DNA from: Welwitschia mirabilis
Taxonomy: Eukaryota; Gnetophyta; Gnetopsida; Welwitschiales
Length of the DNA stretch: 45,864 nt
Direction: 5' to 3'
NCBI GenBank assembly: GCA_051453625.1
Contig: JBOZIK010000001.1
Coordinates: 250,585,767-250,631,630 of the forward strand
This document shows, piece after piece, positions 33,080-42,700 of the stretch. Position numbers and translations under genes: made by a program. The stretch's first letter is position 1, and each line of letters opens with the position of its first letter. Under the pieces are notes generated by a model. That model ran no database searches. It had not been told where the DNA came from and was given only the letters and a program-made list of their open reading frames with translations.

Positions 33080-33840
33080 TGTTATGCTTCCAATTTATTG
33101 TTATTTGATGGGTTTAATGAGTTATTTTGTAGGACTTTTATACAGTTTTAAGTGCAATTCTAAGGACTTTGAAGATATAAAAGGAAATATCAAAAAATTT
33201 CAAATTATTATTCAAAATGATACACATTTTGATGATTAGAGCTTTTAAAAAGATTACTAACAAAAATGCTAAAGTCCTCTTGAAGAAAAAGACAAAAGAA
33301 GACTATTGTCCACTCCGTTGTTCATACAACAGATAGGATGATGACTGCTGATGTGAACTACTGAGTCATCATTCTAATGATATTTTATGATGTATTATGA
33401 TCACCTATGTTGTCTGAATGATAGCCTAGATGACTTATCATTGATAGATTTCCTTAGCCATTTCATTCATTTTTTAGTCCTTAATGAGCACGCATAACTG
33501 CACCTTCTATCTGTTATTTCTGTTGTATTTTCCTATAAATAAGGCCCTTCTTCAACTTTTCTTTCCATCTTTAATGCACTGGACATTCTTGTGACAGGAG
33601 AGCGAAGGGTGAGAGATCCATATACATGAGTTACAGAAAGACAAGCACTTGGTGGAGCGCTATGTATCCTCCATTGAGACTTGACTGTTTTGTAACCTAT
33701 ATGCTATTACTATTTTAATATAAAAACTTCTTTTATTTTTATGTTTCATTATAGATTTTCTTATAACCCTTATAGTCTATATTAGCCTTAATCTGGTGAC
33801 AATTTCTTGGGTGATATAGATTATCAAGGGTAGCCTTTGT
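33080..33840 (+). repeat. LTR copy 2, 3' end lost in a gap
   Basis: It aligns with LTR copies 1 and 3 from TGTTATGCTTCC to AAGGGTAGCCTTTGT, which corresponds to about 28050 in copy 1. So about 280 bases of LTR are missing in the following 100-N gap. It keeps the TATA box at 33534-33542 (CCTATAAATAAGG). It is the least AT-biased of the three LTRs. Confidence 0.7.
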
Positions 33841-33940
33841 NNNNNNNNNNNNNNNNNNNNNNNNNNNNNNNNNNNNNNNNNNNNNNNNNNNNNNNNNNNN
33901 NNNNNNNNNNNNNNNNNNNNNNNNNNNNNNNNNNNNNNNN
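33841..33940. other. Assembly gap (100 N) at a structural break
   Basis: A 100-N gap of unknown true size. Left of it LTR copy 2 stops early; right of it sequence resumes within the 3' interior, matching about 32140. The rest of the LTR and perhaps most of an interior could lie here, or two alleles or copies may have been joined. Confidence 0.95.
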
Positions 33941-33946
33941 GCATTA

Positions 33947-34901
33947 CTTGTTTTCTAGACTCTTAGTCTTTTTACATGATCATTTCATTTCTTGAGATTT
34001 GGATGTTTGTTTTGAGATGATGGCAGATGAGTTTATTTTTGAGTAATTATTTGGTCTAATCATGCATTTTTTAAATCATTTTATTTTTAGCATCATCATA
34101 ACCATTGCCGTATCAAATGGAATTTTTTATACATTAAGTCATGTATTTTCAAATCAAGTAATGTTATGATTTCTTTCATAAAAGTCTACTAGGTTAAAAT
34201 GTCAAATATGTAGGCTATCTTTTATTTATGTTACCTCATCTTCATGCTTTATATTTTCTTTTGTTATTAGGTAAGTTGTTTCAAATTAATTACCATATTT
34301 TCTTATCATTTTATGCTTTTCTTACTTAGTATTTAATAAAGAGTTAATTTCTTTCTTGAATAAATATTTTTTGTGTGATGTTTATTTTTATTTATTTTGG
34401 ACTTAAAAACACTACTTTTACTTATTTATTATGATGAAATATTGATTGGCTATTTATGCATTCACTTGCATATTTTCATTGTCCACATTTTCCATGATTA
34501 TCAGAATATTTCATACATCTAAATTTTTCAAAATCTAATACTGCTTTACTTTGCTTTGAACTTTATTTCTAAAGTTATCCAAATTCAAATATACCCATCA
34601 TATGCGTTCTCACTCCCATTTACTTTTTATTTTTTTATTTTCTAATACAGGGTGTATTGTTTTTCTTAAGGAGGAGAAGGACCCATTTTCATGGCTCATT
34701 TTCATAACATTTTTAAGCTTTCATGAGTTAAAATTTAAAAATTTTCATATACATTAAGCATTACATGATAATTTTTATGTAATTTATTTCATAAGCTAAT
34801 TTTATCATTTTCAGATTAATTTTTATAAGACAAATTGGCTCATAATTGTCATTTTTTGATTGGTTTTTATTAGGAACTAATAAAGGCTATGTAGGGGACT
34901 A
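33947..34901 (+). repeat. Second copy of the 3' interior segment
   Basis: It matches 32134-33079: ACTCTTAGTCTTTTTACATG followed by ATCATTTCATTTCTTGAGAT are identical in both, then similarity continues to the polypurine tract with many substitutions and indels. No coding domain. Confidence 0.7.
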
Positions 34902-36020
34902 TATTGTGCTACCAATTTATGGTTATTTAATGGGGTTTTTCAAGCTATTTTATAAGAATTTTACATATGTTTAAGTGTAATTCTAAGGATTTTAGAGATT
35001 CAATAGAAGATCTTAGAAATATGCAATTCTTACCTACATTTAATGTATTTAAGGCACATTCTAATGCATAGAGATTTGAAGGGAGATTACTGATAGAAAT
35101 GCTAAGCTTCTCCTTAAGAAAATGATTAGAGAATATTATTGTTCCCCTTGTCATCCAGATGACAAACAAGAGTATGATAGATGACATGGACTAACTGATA
35201 TATAATTGACTCTAACAACCAATCCTTAATCATTTCATCCATTTTTTAATGTAAAAGTGTGTGTCTTATAGTGCCTCGTATTTATTNNNNNNNNNNNNNN
35301 NNNNNNNNNNNNNNNNNNNNNNNNNNNNNNNNNNNNNNNNNNNNNNNNNNNNNNNNNNNNNNNNNNNNNNNNNNNNNNNNNNNNNNAATGTAAAAGTGTG
35401 TGTCTTATAGTGCCTCGTATTTATTATTTTTTAACATATTTTGTTATAAATAAGATTCCCTTTAACTCTCTTATTTATCTTCATTGCACTAGAAATTCTT
35501 ATGACAAGAGATCAAAGTGTAAAACATCCATCTCGAGTATGGTAGAAAGATGTTCCCTTAGGAGAGAGTTGTGTATCCTCCATTAAGGCCTGGTTATTTT
35601 CTAATCCAAATGCTTTGTTACTCTTAATATAAACTTTATTTTATTTTCATGCTTACATGTTAGATTGTTAAATGATTCTTATGATTTATGTTGCCCTTTA
35701 TTTGATGATAATTTCTTAAGTGATATAGATCATTAAGTGTAGCTTTTGTCAATGCTGAAATCAAGTAGTGCTAGGATTATTTTTCATTTCATATTATATT
35801 AGATTACATCTTGCATTTGCATTGCACTTTTTATTCATTATTCTTTATCTTTAGTTTTCATTTTCTTTTGCAAAAGCAATCCAAGTCTCATCTCATAGCT
35901 TTTAATAAGAATATGACATTTGGATTAACTCTCAAATATACTAGTATGATGTATTGTGTCAAATATCTATTTTGATTATAAGTGATAGGATCTTTTGAGT
36001 ATAACAATTACACAAATACA
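34902..36020 (+). repeat. LTR copy 3 of the second gypsy-like family, with internal gap
   Basis: It aligns with LTR copy 1 end to end once the 100-N gap and the duplicated 39 bases are discounted. TATA box at 35445-35453. A 62-codon frame at 35398-35586 parallels the one in copy 1 and reflects LTR homology only. Confidence 0.7.
35248..35425. other. 100-N gap flanked by identical 39-bp sequence (likely false gap)
   Basis: 35248-35286 and 35387-35425 are identical over 39 bases (starting AATGTAAAAGTGTGTGTCTT). The equivalent part of LTR copy 1 has this stretch only once and continues without extra sequence. The two contig ends therefore overlap, and the true gap is probably zero or negative. 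Confidence 0.85.
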
Positions 36021-36859
36021 AACTGCAATACAAAGCCAATGATATCTAGTAAACTACTAGTTCAAAGAAAATCAAGGAACTGAGTTTTATAAATAAATAG
36101 AAGTTTAATGGTAGAAAAATAGGCAAAATGTTAAGTACATAAAAAGAGCTATGGTATAAAAAGAATATCACTCTTATGGCAGAAGAAAATCCTCCATAGA
36201 GAAGAAAATAGGGTTATATCCCTTCAAATCTAAAAAGATTAGCTCCATGACACTTGGAATAACCTCCACTCTAGTAGGTTGATAAGCAACTATTATAGTA
36301 CTAATCTTAATAAAAGAATAATCTACTACAAAATTCATCCTAGTGATGTAGTATTACTTCTTATAGAGCTTTATGTAAATCTTATTGTAAGCCACTAATT
36401 TCCCCTATAGATGCTCCTTCCAAAGCTTCCAACCATAATATAATACATTGATATCATTGATGATAACAATCAAGCAATCTACATAAGCCTATATCACCCA
36501 TTTACTCTTTGTCAATCATGCATATAAGGCAATTTGACTTTCCTCCAAGGTTGTGATACAGGAAGTGTATACTCAAAATTTAAAGGAAATTACTCATGGA
36601 TTCCCATTCCTCTGCCTATGTTGAGGCATGTAGTAAAAGAACTCCATCATAGTAATCAAATTATAGAAGTCTCAGAGTGGAGCAAGCCATTCATGTTATA
36701 GAGAACAATACAAGATGAAGTAATTACAATAGCTACACTAAAATTCCCACAAACATTATATCCCCTTAGAGTAACGATGAGTGTTTAACATCATCTAGGG
36801 AAGATGAATCAGTGACTTATGTAGGAAGTAGATTAGAGAGAGATTGATACTCTTCAAAC
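36021..36859. other. Unassigned segment between the gypsy LTR and the small copia element
   Basis: Its composition is less biased than its surroundings. A minus-strand frame near 36300-36560 reads AYVDCLIVIINDINV, then WKLWKEHL, which recalls a reverse transcriptase YVDD box followed by EHL as in gypsy pol. The second Asp is Cys and downstream motifs do not fit, so no family is claimed. Confidence 0.3.
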
Positions 36860-37081
36860 TAGTTCATCAATTTCTTAACTATTAGATATAGTAATTTCAT
36901 CACTAATAATAGATAATCGATATGATAAGATACCTAATCTTGCTAAATAAAAATAACAACTAAAATTTGGTAGATATCTATTGTATTTGGTTTTGATTTT
37001 TCAGGAAGTATTAGCTAAATAAAAATAAACCTCAAATATAATAACAACTAACAATGCTAATCTTAACTAAAAACAACAACA
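36860..37081 (-). repeat. 3' LTR of the small copia element
   Basis: The right border is set by the polypurine tract: the minus strand reads AAGAGGGAGATA then TGTTGTTGTTTTTAG. The homologue in the 5' LTR is TTATTGTTTTTAG. The left border is estimated from the 208-bp length of the other LTR, with insertions. Confidence 0.55.
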
Positions 37082-37093
37082 TATCTCCCTCTT
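37082..37093 (-). other. Polypurine tract of the small copia element
   Basis: The minus strand reads AAGAGGGAGATA directly before the LTR start TGTTG, the usual copia arrangement. Confidence 0.6.
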
Positions 37094-37206
37094 AATGTGA
37101 GAATTCATCTCATTATTCTTACATTGCATAGCATAGCATAGAATAAAATACTCCCAAGCATGTAATTGAAGCTCCACATCAAGCAAATCCAAGTCCTTTA
37201 ATTAGC

Positions 37207-37431
37207 TTAGAAATTCTCAACTCTAGTGAAGGTTACTGTAGGTTCATGTTCACAAAGATTTAGCAGATTACTTTTATCTTCCAATGTTACAAGAGCCTTA
37301 TGTGACTTCAACCTTTCATCAATAAGATCTTTGGATGCAATCCACCAATTCATGACCAAGGGCCTTATAATAGAAGCAAGAATACTTCTCCCTCTTATTT
37401 TATTTCTTGTAATCAAAGGATTACCTTTCAT
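37207..37431 (-). other. Unrecognised 74-codon open frame downstream of gag
   Basis: An open frame between gag and the polypurine tract. It has a basic start (MKGNPLITRNKIRGRS) and a later IDERLKSHKALVTLEDK stretch. It lacks Cys-His knuckles and matches no retroelement domain I know. A plus-strand frame (37226-37456) overlaps it. It could be a C-terminal gag tail, captured sequence or chance. Confidence 0.25.
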
Positions 37432-37499
37432 TTTAATATATATTTTAATGCTTTAGAATTGAAATTCCTAAAATTAACTAGATAAATAGATTCTTATAA

Positions 37500-38026
37500 T
37501 GTAGTAGAAATTATTACATTAAGTCCTACTTAAGATATTTTAAGCATAAAGAAAACATTACACATTGTGATGCCATATTGTTTAACAATGCCACTTTATA
37601 ATTACTTTTCTTCAAATCCTTACCCTGTATGCTTTCTAATTTGGCTCACAATGAATTAAAATTATTCATATGCATGATCATGTTTTTACTTTCATCATAC
37701 TTTAATGAGAACAATTGTTTCTTTAAAGAGATAGCATAAGAGGGAATTTGAGAATAAAATATTTTTTCTAAAGTTTTCCAAATTTCATGTGTCATTAAAT
37801 CTAAATTTACCAAATGCAAATAATGATCTTCAAGACTTAAACTGATTAAAGGCAATGCAGTTCTATCTTTTTCCTTCCATTTGTGCCTATCATTGGCATT
37901 TACTGGTTCAAAAATGAAGTCATTATAGTATTACCATAGGCCTTCTCTTGTAAGAATCATCTTAATCTTGGTCTTCCATGTTTGGAAGTCTTCTCTTAAG
38001 AATTTCTTGATTGGATATTTCTCCAT
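37500..38026 (-). pseudogene. gag: Copia-type gag (UBN2/Retrotran_gag_2 fold) relic
   Basis: From ATG 38026 (minus strand) the frame reads MEKYPIKKFLREDFQTWKTK, then IKMILTREGLW, a stop, YYNDFIFEPV, then KWKEKDRTALPLISLSLEDH, then LMTHEIWKTLEKIF, and SLKKQLFSLKYDESKNMIMH. After one more stop it continues AKLESIQGKDLKKSNYKVAL, then LLNNM. This is the standard copia gag pattern: W-x3-M near the start, W-x2-D-x2-A-x3-I, then E-x-W-x2-L, then L-x-L-K-x-x-L-F-x-L-K and finally LL-x-x-L. Two stops interrupt an otherwise continuous frame; the second replaces a residue expected before AKLE. There is no zinc knuckle. The protein would form the particle shell. Close matching over about 130 residues makes the identification firm. 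Confidence 0.8.
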
Positions 38027-38107
38027 TTCAAAGTGATGTGATGATCTAGATGTAATCTATTCTATCTAATCCTAATAGGTCCACATCTCAATTCCATAAG
38101 GTAGAGA

Positions 38108-38120
38108 GATTCTAATGCCA
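38108..38120 (-). other. Primer binding site of the small copia element
   Basis: The minus strand reads TGGCATTAGAATC, against the tRNA-iMet-type site TGGTATCAGAGCC. It lies three bases inside the 5' LTR end. All differences are transitions. Confidence 0.6.
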
Positions 38121-38123
38121 TAA

Positions 38124-38331
38124 TGTTAAATGTGGTGGGCAAAATATTATATGTGAATAATTAGCATCACATTTCATTACTGACTGAGCTCTTAAACAAT
38201 TACAATAGCTACCAAAATTAGTAGATACCGTTTATATTTAGTTCCCATTTTTTAGGGATTATTGGCTAAATAAAAATAAACCTCAATTAGAATAACAACT
38301 AGCAATGCTAATCTTAACTAAAAACAATAAT
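38124..38331 (-). repeat. 5' LTR of the small copia element (208 bp)
   Basis: It lies between the primer site and the right end of homology with the 3' LTR. Its left edge starts TGTTAAATGTGG on the plus strand. No flanking target duplication could be confirmed. Confidence 0.6.
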
Positions 38332-38730
38332 TCAATTATGCCTTTCATGAATATAATTTTTCCAATATGTTTCAAGAGATTTTTAAAGAAAAAATGCAAT
38401 ATACCTACCTGTTTTTATTCTTTTGTTAGATCACTTTTTTTTATCATCATTTCCTTTTTAAGGTTTAATCTATCTTATTTATTAATTCCTTTTCAAATGG
38501 CTTAAATCTATTATGGTAGTCATTTAGAATAACTTAGATGACATCCAAAATTACTAGGTTTGACATGCAAATGGCTTGAGTGTCATTCAAATAGTTAGGT
38601 TTATCAATTGTAATAGATTTTTTAATTTTTCATCATGTACATATTTAAAAATTTTATGTACTCTTTAAGTGTATATATCCTCACTTTATTTCCACTTAAT
38701 AATTCTATGTAGACAGCTTTAGACTAGGTA
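38332..38730. other. Unassigned AT-rich DNA
   Basis: No gene or element was recognised; one small plus-strand frame (38305-38505) is a chance frame. Confidence 0.4.
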
Positions 38731-39010
38731 GACATCTTCAATTTCTATAAATGTCTTTAATAGTTCTAAACATCTTCAATTAGTTTTGGAACTCTACTAC
38801 CATTTAAATTTGATTGGAATGTCTTCTTCTTCTAATACACATATTCTATGAAATTTTTATGAATTATAAGATAGCTTTAACAATTATAAATATCTTCATG
38901 TTACATAGATTTTTTCACTTTCTATAGATGTGTTCCCATGTTTTAAATGTCTTTCACCTTTATAGATGTTTATATTTAACTTTAATGATATTTTATTATC
39001 TTTATAGCTA
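38731..39010. repeat. Degenerate interspersed repeat of about 20-25 bp
   Basis: The core ANATGTCTTCAATTTCTATAG recurs in degraded form near 38732, 38751, 38770, 38819, 38888, 38925, 38946 and 38963 (GACATCTTCAATTTC, AATGTCTTTAATAG, AACATCTTCAATTAG, AATGTCTTCTTC and others). Spacing is irregular. It looks like an old minisatellite or a U3-type repeat. Confidence 0.35.
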
Positions 39011-40380
39011 TAACATGCAATTTGATAAGTTTGGCAAATCAAAACTAGTTGATTCAACACCATTATGTAAAGAATTAACTTTATTTTGTGGCATCCTTAA
39101 GTATTTTTTATATGATTATAAATCTCTTTTTATACAAAGATAATTCATATAGAAGTTAACTATCATTATGCTAAAGAAAATATGGATTTAAAATAGAACC
39201 ACATTACTAATGTTTTTATTAAGCCATTGTCTAATGTTGTATTTTAAAACTTGATCGTTAAACTCAACTAATCATGTTTAAGAATGAGTAACAAAGAGAA
39301 AGAATTAAAATTAGTGATTAATGAAGAAGATTCAAAATTAAGTATAACAATAAAAGAATATTCAGAAATTCAATGTAATCAAAGAGATGCTTTCAAGTTT
39401 CTTTTAATATGTTACTTTTCTTAGAAATTCTAGTTATATTTGATACTAAATTCCTATCATTTATACCTCTTAGAAGATATGCAAATGTAAGATATCTCTC
39501 TCTAAATTAATCTAAAGAATTTATTAAGTGATATTAATTTTTATGTAGCAGATCTAACATTTCTACATAATAATGGCTAGGGTTTATAATTTTCATAGTA
39601 GTGATAAGTAGTTTCTATAATAATACTGAATAGTTTCTTTTAAAGGATCATGTGAATCTCGCTTATTTTTAAGGTATATTTTGTATATTTTCATGATCCT
39701 ATAATCATATTCCTTTCTTAAGGAAGAAGAGAAGAAACATAAATCAATGGATTCATTAATTGAACACTCCCCTAATAAGGGAAGTAAAAGCATGATTTGC
39801 TTTAATTTTTTAAAAGAAATTTTTAATAAAAACATTAACACTTTTATGAAACTCCATTTAATTATTCTTTTAATAAGTAATGTTCCTCCTACTATAGATT
39901 TTTAGGATTAAGTTAAAAGAAATTGAGAATCAAGGAATATTAAGTTAACCCTACTCTCTAACTTAACTAAAGTTTTTAATTCTTTTTTTTTTTTGAAAAT
40001 GAAATGATTATAAACTTTATGAAGTAATAATCCATTTGAAATTTCTTAATTCTTTAATCATGAAAAGTGAGCTTCAAGATGAAAAAGAAAAGAAAGAGTA
40101 TCTTACTAGTTTGAATATAGTTTTAAGGTATTCTAGCTCTTTTTTATTCATATGTAGGTATCCTTATTATGTAATTAGGTGAAGTTATAGGAATGAAGTA
40201 TTTCATAGAATTTTATCCAACACTAACTCATTAAGTGTATGTTAGTATTAACATGTATAATTCAAGATCTAATTTCTCTAGATTAGTATGAAAGGGAAGA
40301 TGCTCAAGAAAAAAAAAATCTCTTATCTCATTTATCAAATTAGTTCTATAATTAATTTAATTCAGATCATGGACTAGCAA
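39011..40380. other. Unassigned DNA upstream of the LINE remnant
   Basis: ORF1 or the 5' untranslated region of the LINE could lie here, but nothing was recognised. Minus-strand frame 39593-39841 matches no family. Confidence 0.35.
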
Positions 40381-40830
40381 AGCTTGAACCTAAGAGAGTT
40401 CTAGTAGAATAATTTGTTAAAGAATTAAAGAAGAAAGGAATATCCACAAATGAAGAAGACATTAATAATAAAGAACCATATTTAAAATAAAATGGCTCAT
40501 CTCCAAACCCCAAAAAGTAAGAAAATAAGCATATGAATATTGAAAATAATATTCAAAGTAGTTAATACAACTTTTATAATGGTGATACATCTAATAAATG
40601 TCAACATCTTAGAAATAAAATCATGGTAAAAATCCTCAGGAATGGAAATTATCCAAAAGAAAGCTCTTACACTCTTATTATTCAATAATTTTCTAAACAA
40701 TTTGGAAGCATCAAGGTTGGGAAAAAAAAAGAGAGCCATCTTACCATAATATTAGTTACTTATCAATATTTACATAAGAATTTTAAATTTGTAAATTATT
40801 TCAATTCTCTATTTGTTGAGTAACATACTA
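40381..40830 (+). other. Hydrophilic broken reading frame, possible ORF1 end or spacer of the LINE
   Basis: One plus frame reads AKLEPKRVLVE-stop-FVKELKKKG, then ISTNEEDINNKEPYLK, and NGSSPNPKK, with stops mainly TAA that could come from CAA. It continues toward the endonuclease region. Composition fits a nucleic-acid-binding tail but no knuckle is seen. The minus-strand frame at 40497-40739 is its shadow. Confidence 0.25.
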
Positions 40831-41600
40831 GCTCATCTATCATTTCATGAATTATCTCTCTTACAATGTTAGGAAGATATTAAATTCGCAAAGAAGATAT
40901 ATAGTCTAAGGTAATACTTGAATAAAAACCTTAATGTTTCATTCATCGAAGAGGTTAAAATTCATTTTTTCATTTGATATGATTATTATAAATCCTTGTT
41001 TTTAAATATTCATTATTCTTCCTATAATCATTTTAATAGAAAGGATAGTGAAATGATCTTTTTTAATAACAAATGAAAAGGGATTATCATTAATCTATGT
41101 AGTAATAGCTGTAGATATTAAATTTAGATTCGCAATTATTATGCCAGTAAAATTTTATATTTTTTTAAAAATTTTTCCCCTATAACTTGAATATGATATG
41201 TTTTCTCTAAAACTGGCTGAGCCATAATTTGCCTACTATTGTAATTAATTTTAGTATGGTTAAAAAATAGAAGATAAAATTAGAGGAATTTGAAAACATA
41301 TAAATAATAGTAATATTAATTTTTTATTATAATTTAAAAATTAATTTAACTTTGTAAAGCTTATTCACAATTTTCTATCTTCTAATACTTCTAATTAGTT
41401 TTCTTAAAATAATATCAATTAAGATAAATTATATATTTTCTTTAGATTAGATATGGCCTATCTTTTAATGAATATCTTTCTCTAGTTAACAAAAATAAGT
41501 GGAACTTCTATCAACATAGAGAATACCTGAGTTCTTTCTTATCACTATCCTATTACTTCATCCTTCTTATTCTATAGCTCATTCTACTATTTAATCATCT
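40830..41600 (+). pseudogene. LINE apurinic-like endonuclease remnant
   Basis: At 40945-40959 IEEVK fits the catalytic LQETK box (Glu kept). It is followed by FLNIHYSSYNHFNRKDSEMI, then FFNNK-stop-KGIIIN and SCRY, matching the plant L1 pattern of GKGGVAI, then NNKWKGIII, then GRY. About 590 bases on, in another frame, RLDMAYLLM and VLSYHYPIT (41531-41557) match the C-terminal R-x-D-x-x-Y and LSDHYPI box, with Asp changed to Tyr. This domain nicks target DNA to prime reverse transcription. Stops and at least one frameshift make it dead. Confidence 0.6.
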
Positions 41601-42219
41601 CTAGATTTTTAACAAAGCCTTTCTTCATCATAGTTCCTTGTGTAGTAAATCAATGAAAATTTAAATATTTCTTAAAACCTCTTATAGTGTATGATTAAAT
41701 AGATTAATGGATTTAATCTAGCAACCACATCCAACATTTTTCTAAATCTATATATAAGTGATAACATCTTGAATTTACTATCTCAAATTAAATATTATTT
41801 TTGTAAAATGATGTTGATAGAGGGGAAGCTATCAATATCCATTTGAAACATCTTGAGTTTTCTAATTAAAACCTCTATATCATGGAGCATTATAAAGCTA
41901 GAGAAGCTCACCTTCAAGCTTGTCTTTTGTCACTTAAAAAAAAAGGTAAATATACTAAACAAGGCATTTAAGTTGATGACCATCTTATCAAATTCAAAGA
42001 ATACATTCTCTAATCCTTCTATAATTACTATTATATGGTCTTCACTAAAAAACTAATTGACTAGAATACAATTAATAGATGTTTGTAATCTATCACCTCC
42101 TTTAATAATTCTATTTTTGGTAATGATAATCTTTTGCCTAAGCATGACCTTCATGTTACTCTCAAGTAGATTTAGGATCATAAGGGCTGAGGTGTGGATG
42201 TACTTATCATAAATGTTTT

Positions 42220-42700
42220 TCAAGAAATTTCAGTCCATTGTATAAGATGCTATGTAGAATGTATATAAGGAGGATCTTCATAGTGCATTTTGGATAGACG
42301 TATTAGTACTATAATAATCAAGCTTCTTCTTAAATATAGTGAGAGAACTAATATTAGTATTTAGTATGTTATCACTTTATTAAATATAATTTACAGTACT
42401 ATAGATGAAGCTATTACAAACAAATTAAAGCCCTTTCTTATGAATCTTATTAATAAAGAAACAAATGGCTTTATTCAAGAAAGATATATTCTAAATAATG
42501 GGGTTATAGTCATTCTTATCAAGCTCAAATTTTATAAGGATTATGATAATATTAATTTATTCTTTCTAGAAGGTTTTATTAAGAATCATAATCTAGGTAA
42601 ATCCTTTCAGTACCTTGTTAATATAATTTTAATTATAACATCCTCTCTTCTCTTACCCTAATTAAGAACTATTTTTCCCCCTTTTTCTCTTTCTTTCTTC
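42220..42700 (+). pseudogene. LINE (L1/RTE-like) reverse transcriptase remnant, 3'-truncated
   Basis: From 42317 one frame reads IKLLLKYSERTNISI, stop (TAG, 42362-42364), YVITLLNIIYSTIDEAITNK, then LKPFLMNLINKETNGFIQER and YILNNGVIV. This is the non-LTR pattern of PKKGD, NWRPITLLN, YKI, A-x-R-L-K-P-x-L, GF and GR-x-I-x-D. At 42524-42547 LKFYKDYD stands for motif A, LDFEKAYD, with the first Asp lost. Then FFLEGFIKNHNLGKSFQYLV follows the usual FL-x-x-x-L-x-x-x-GF order. The open part runs from 42440 to 42661. The FADD box and the C-terminal part are not recognisable downstream. Order and spacing after the endonuclease at 40830-41600 support one element. Confidence 0.75.

Larger units (their letters stand above)
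27256..36020 (+). mobile_element. Second gypsy-like family: three LTR copies with two interior segments
   Basis: Three homologous LTRs lie in the same orientation at 27256-28326, 33080-33840 (cut by a gap) and 34902-36020. LTRs 2 and 3 are each preceded by a purine-rich tract. The last kilobase of the interior occurs twice, before LTR2 (about 32134-33079) and before LTR3 (33947-34901). The arrangement is LTR-interior-LTR-[gap]-partial interior-LTR. This can arise by unequal recombination between related elements or by misassembly. An acidic open frame (29298-29867) sits where gag should be. No pol motif was recognised, and the order of a purine tract before TGTT/TATT starts supports an LTR retroelement. 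Assignment to gypsy rather than copia rests on general look only. Confidence 0.65.
36860..38331 (-). mobile_element. Small gag-only copia element (TRIM/TR-GAG-like), minus strand
   Basis: All parts are visible on the minus strand: 5' LTR 38331-38124 (208 bp), primer site 38120-38108, gag from 38026, polypurine tract 37093-37082, 3' LTR from 37081 to about 36860. The LTRs share about 115 bases clearly (CTAAATAAAAATAAACCTCA, then ATGCTAATCTTAACTAAAAAC) and more weakly beyond. The interior is only about 1.0 kb and lacks protease, integrase and reverse transcriptase. A short LTR element that keeps a gag domain resembles the TR-GAG type of plant non-autonomous element. A deletion derivative of a full copia element is the alternative. 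Confidence 0.7.

Noticed and set aside
27701-35586. Two homologous 62-codon frames (27701-27889 and 35398-35586) ending in LCILH
   Set aside because: They look conserved, but both overlap the LTR TATA box, and LTR copy 2 has stops in the same frame. The similarity is LTR homology, not a gene.
40497-40739. 80-codon minus-strand open frame with Phe/Leu-rich sequence
   Set aside because: It is the antisense shadow of the hydrophilic plus-strand reading upstream of the LINE endonuclease.
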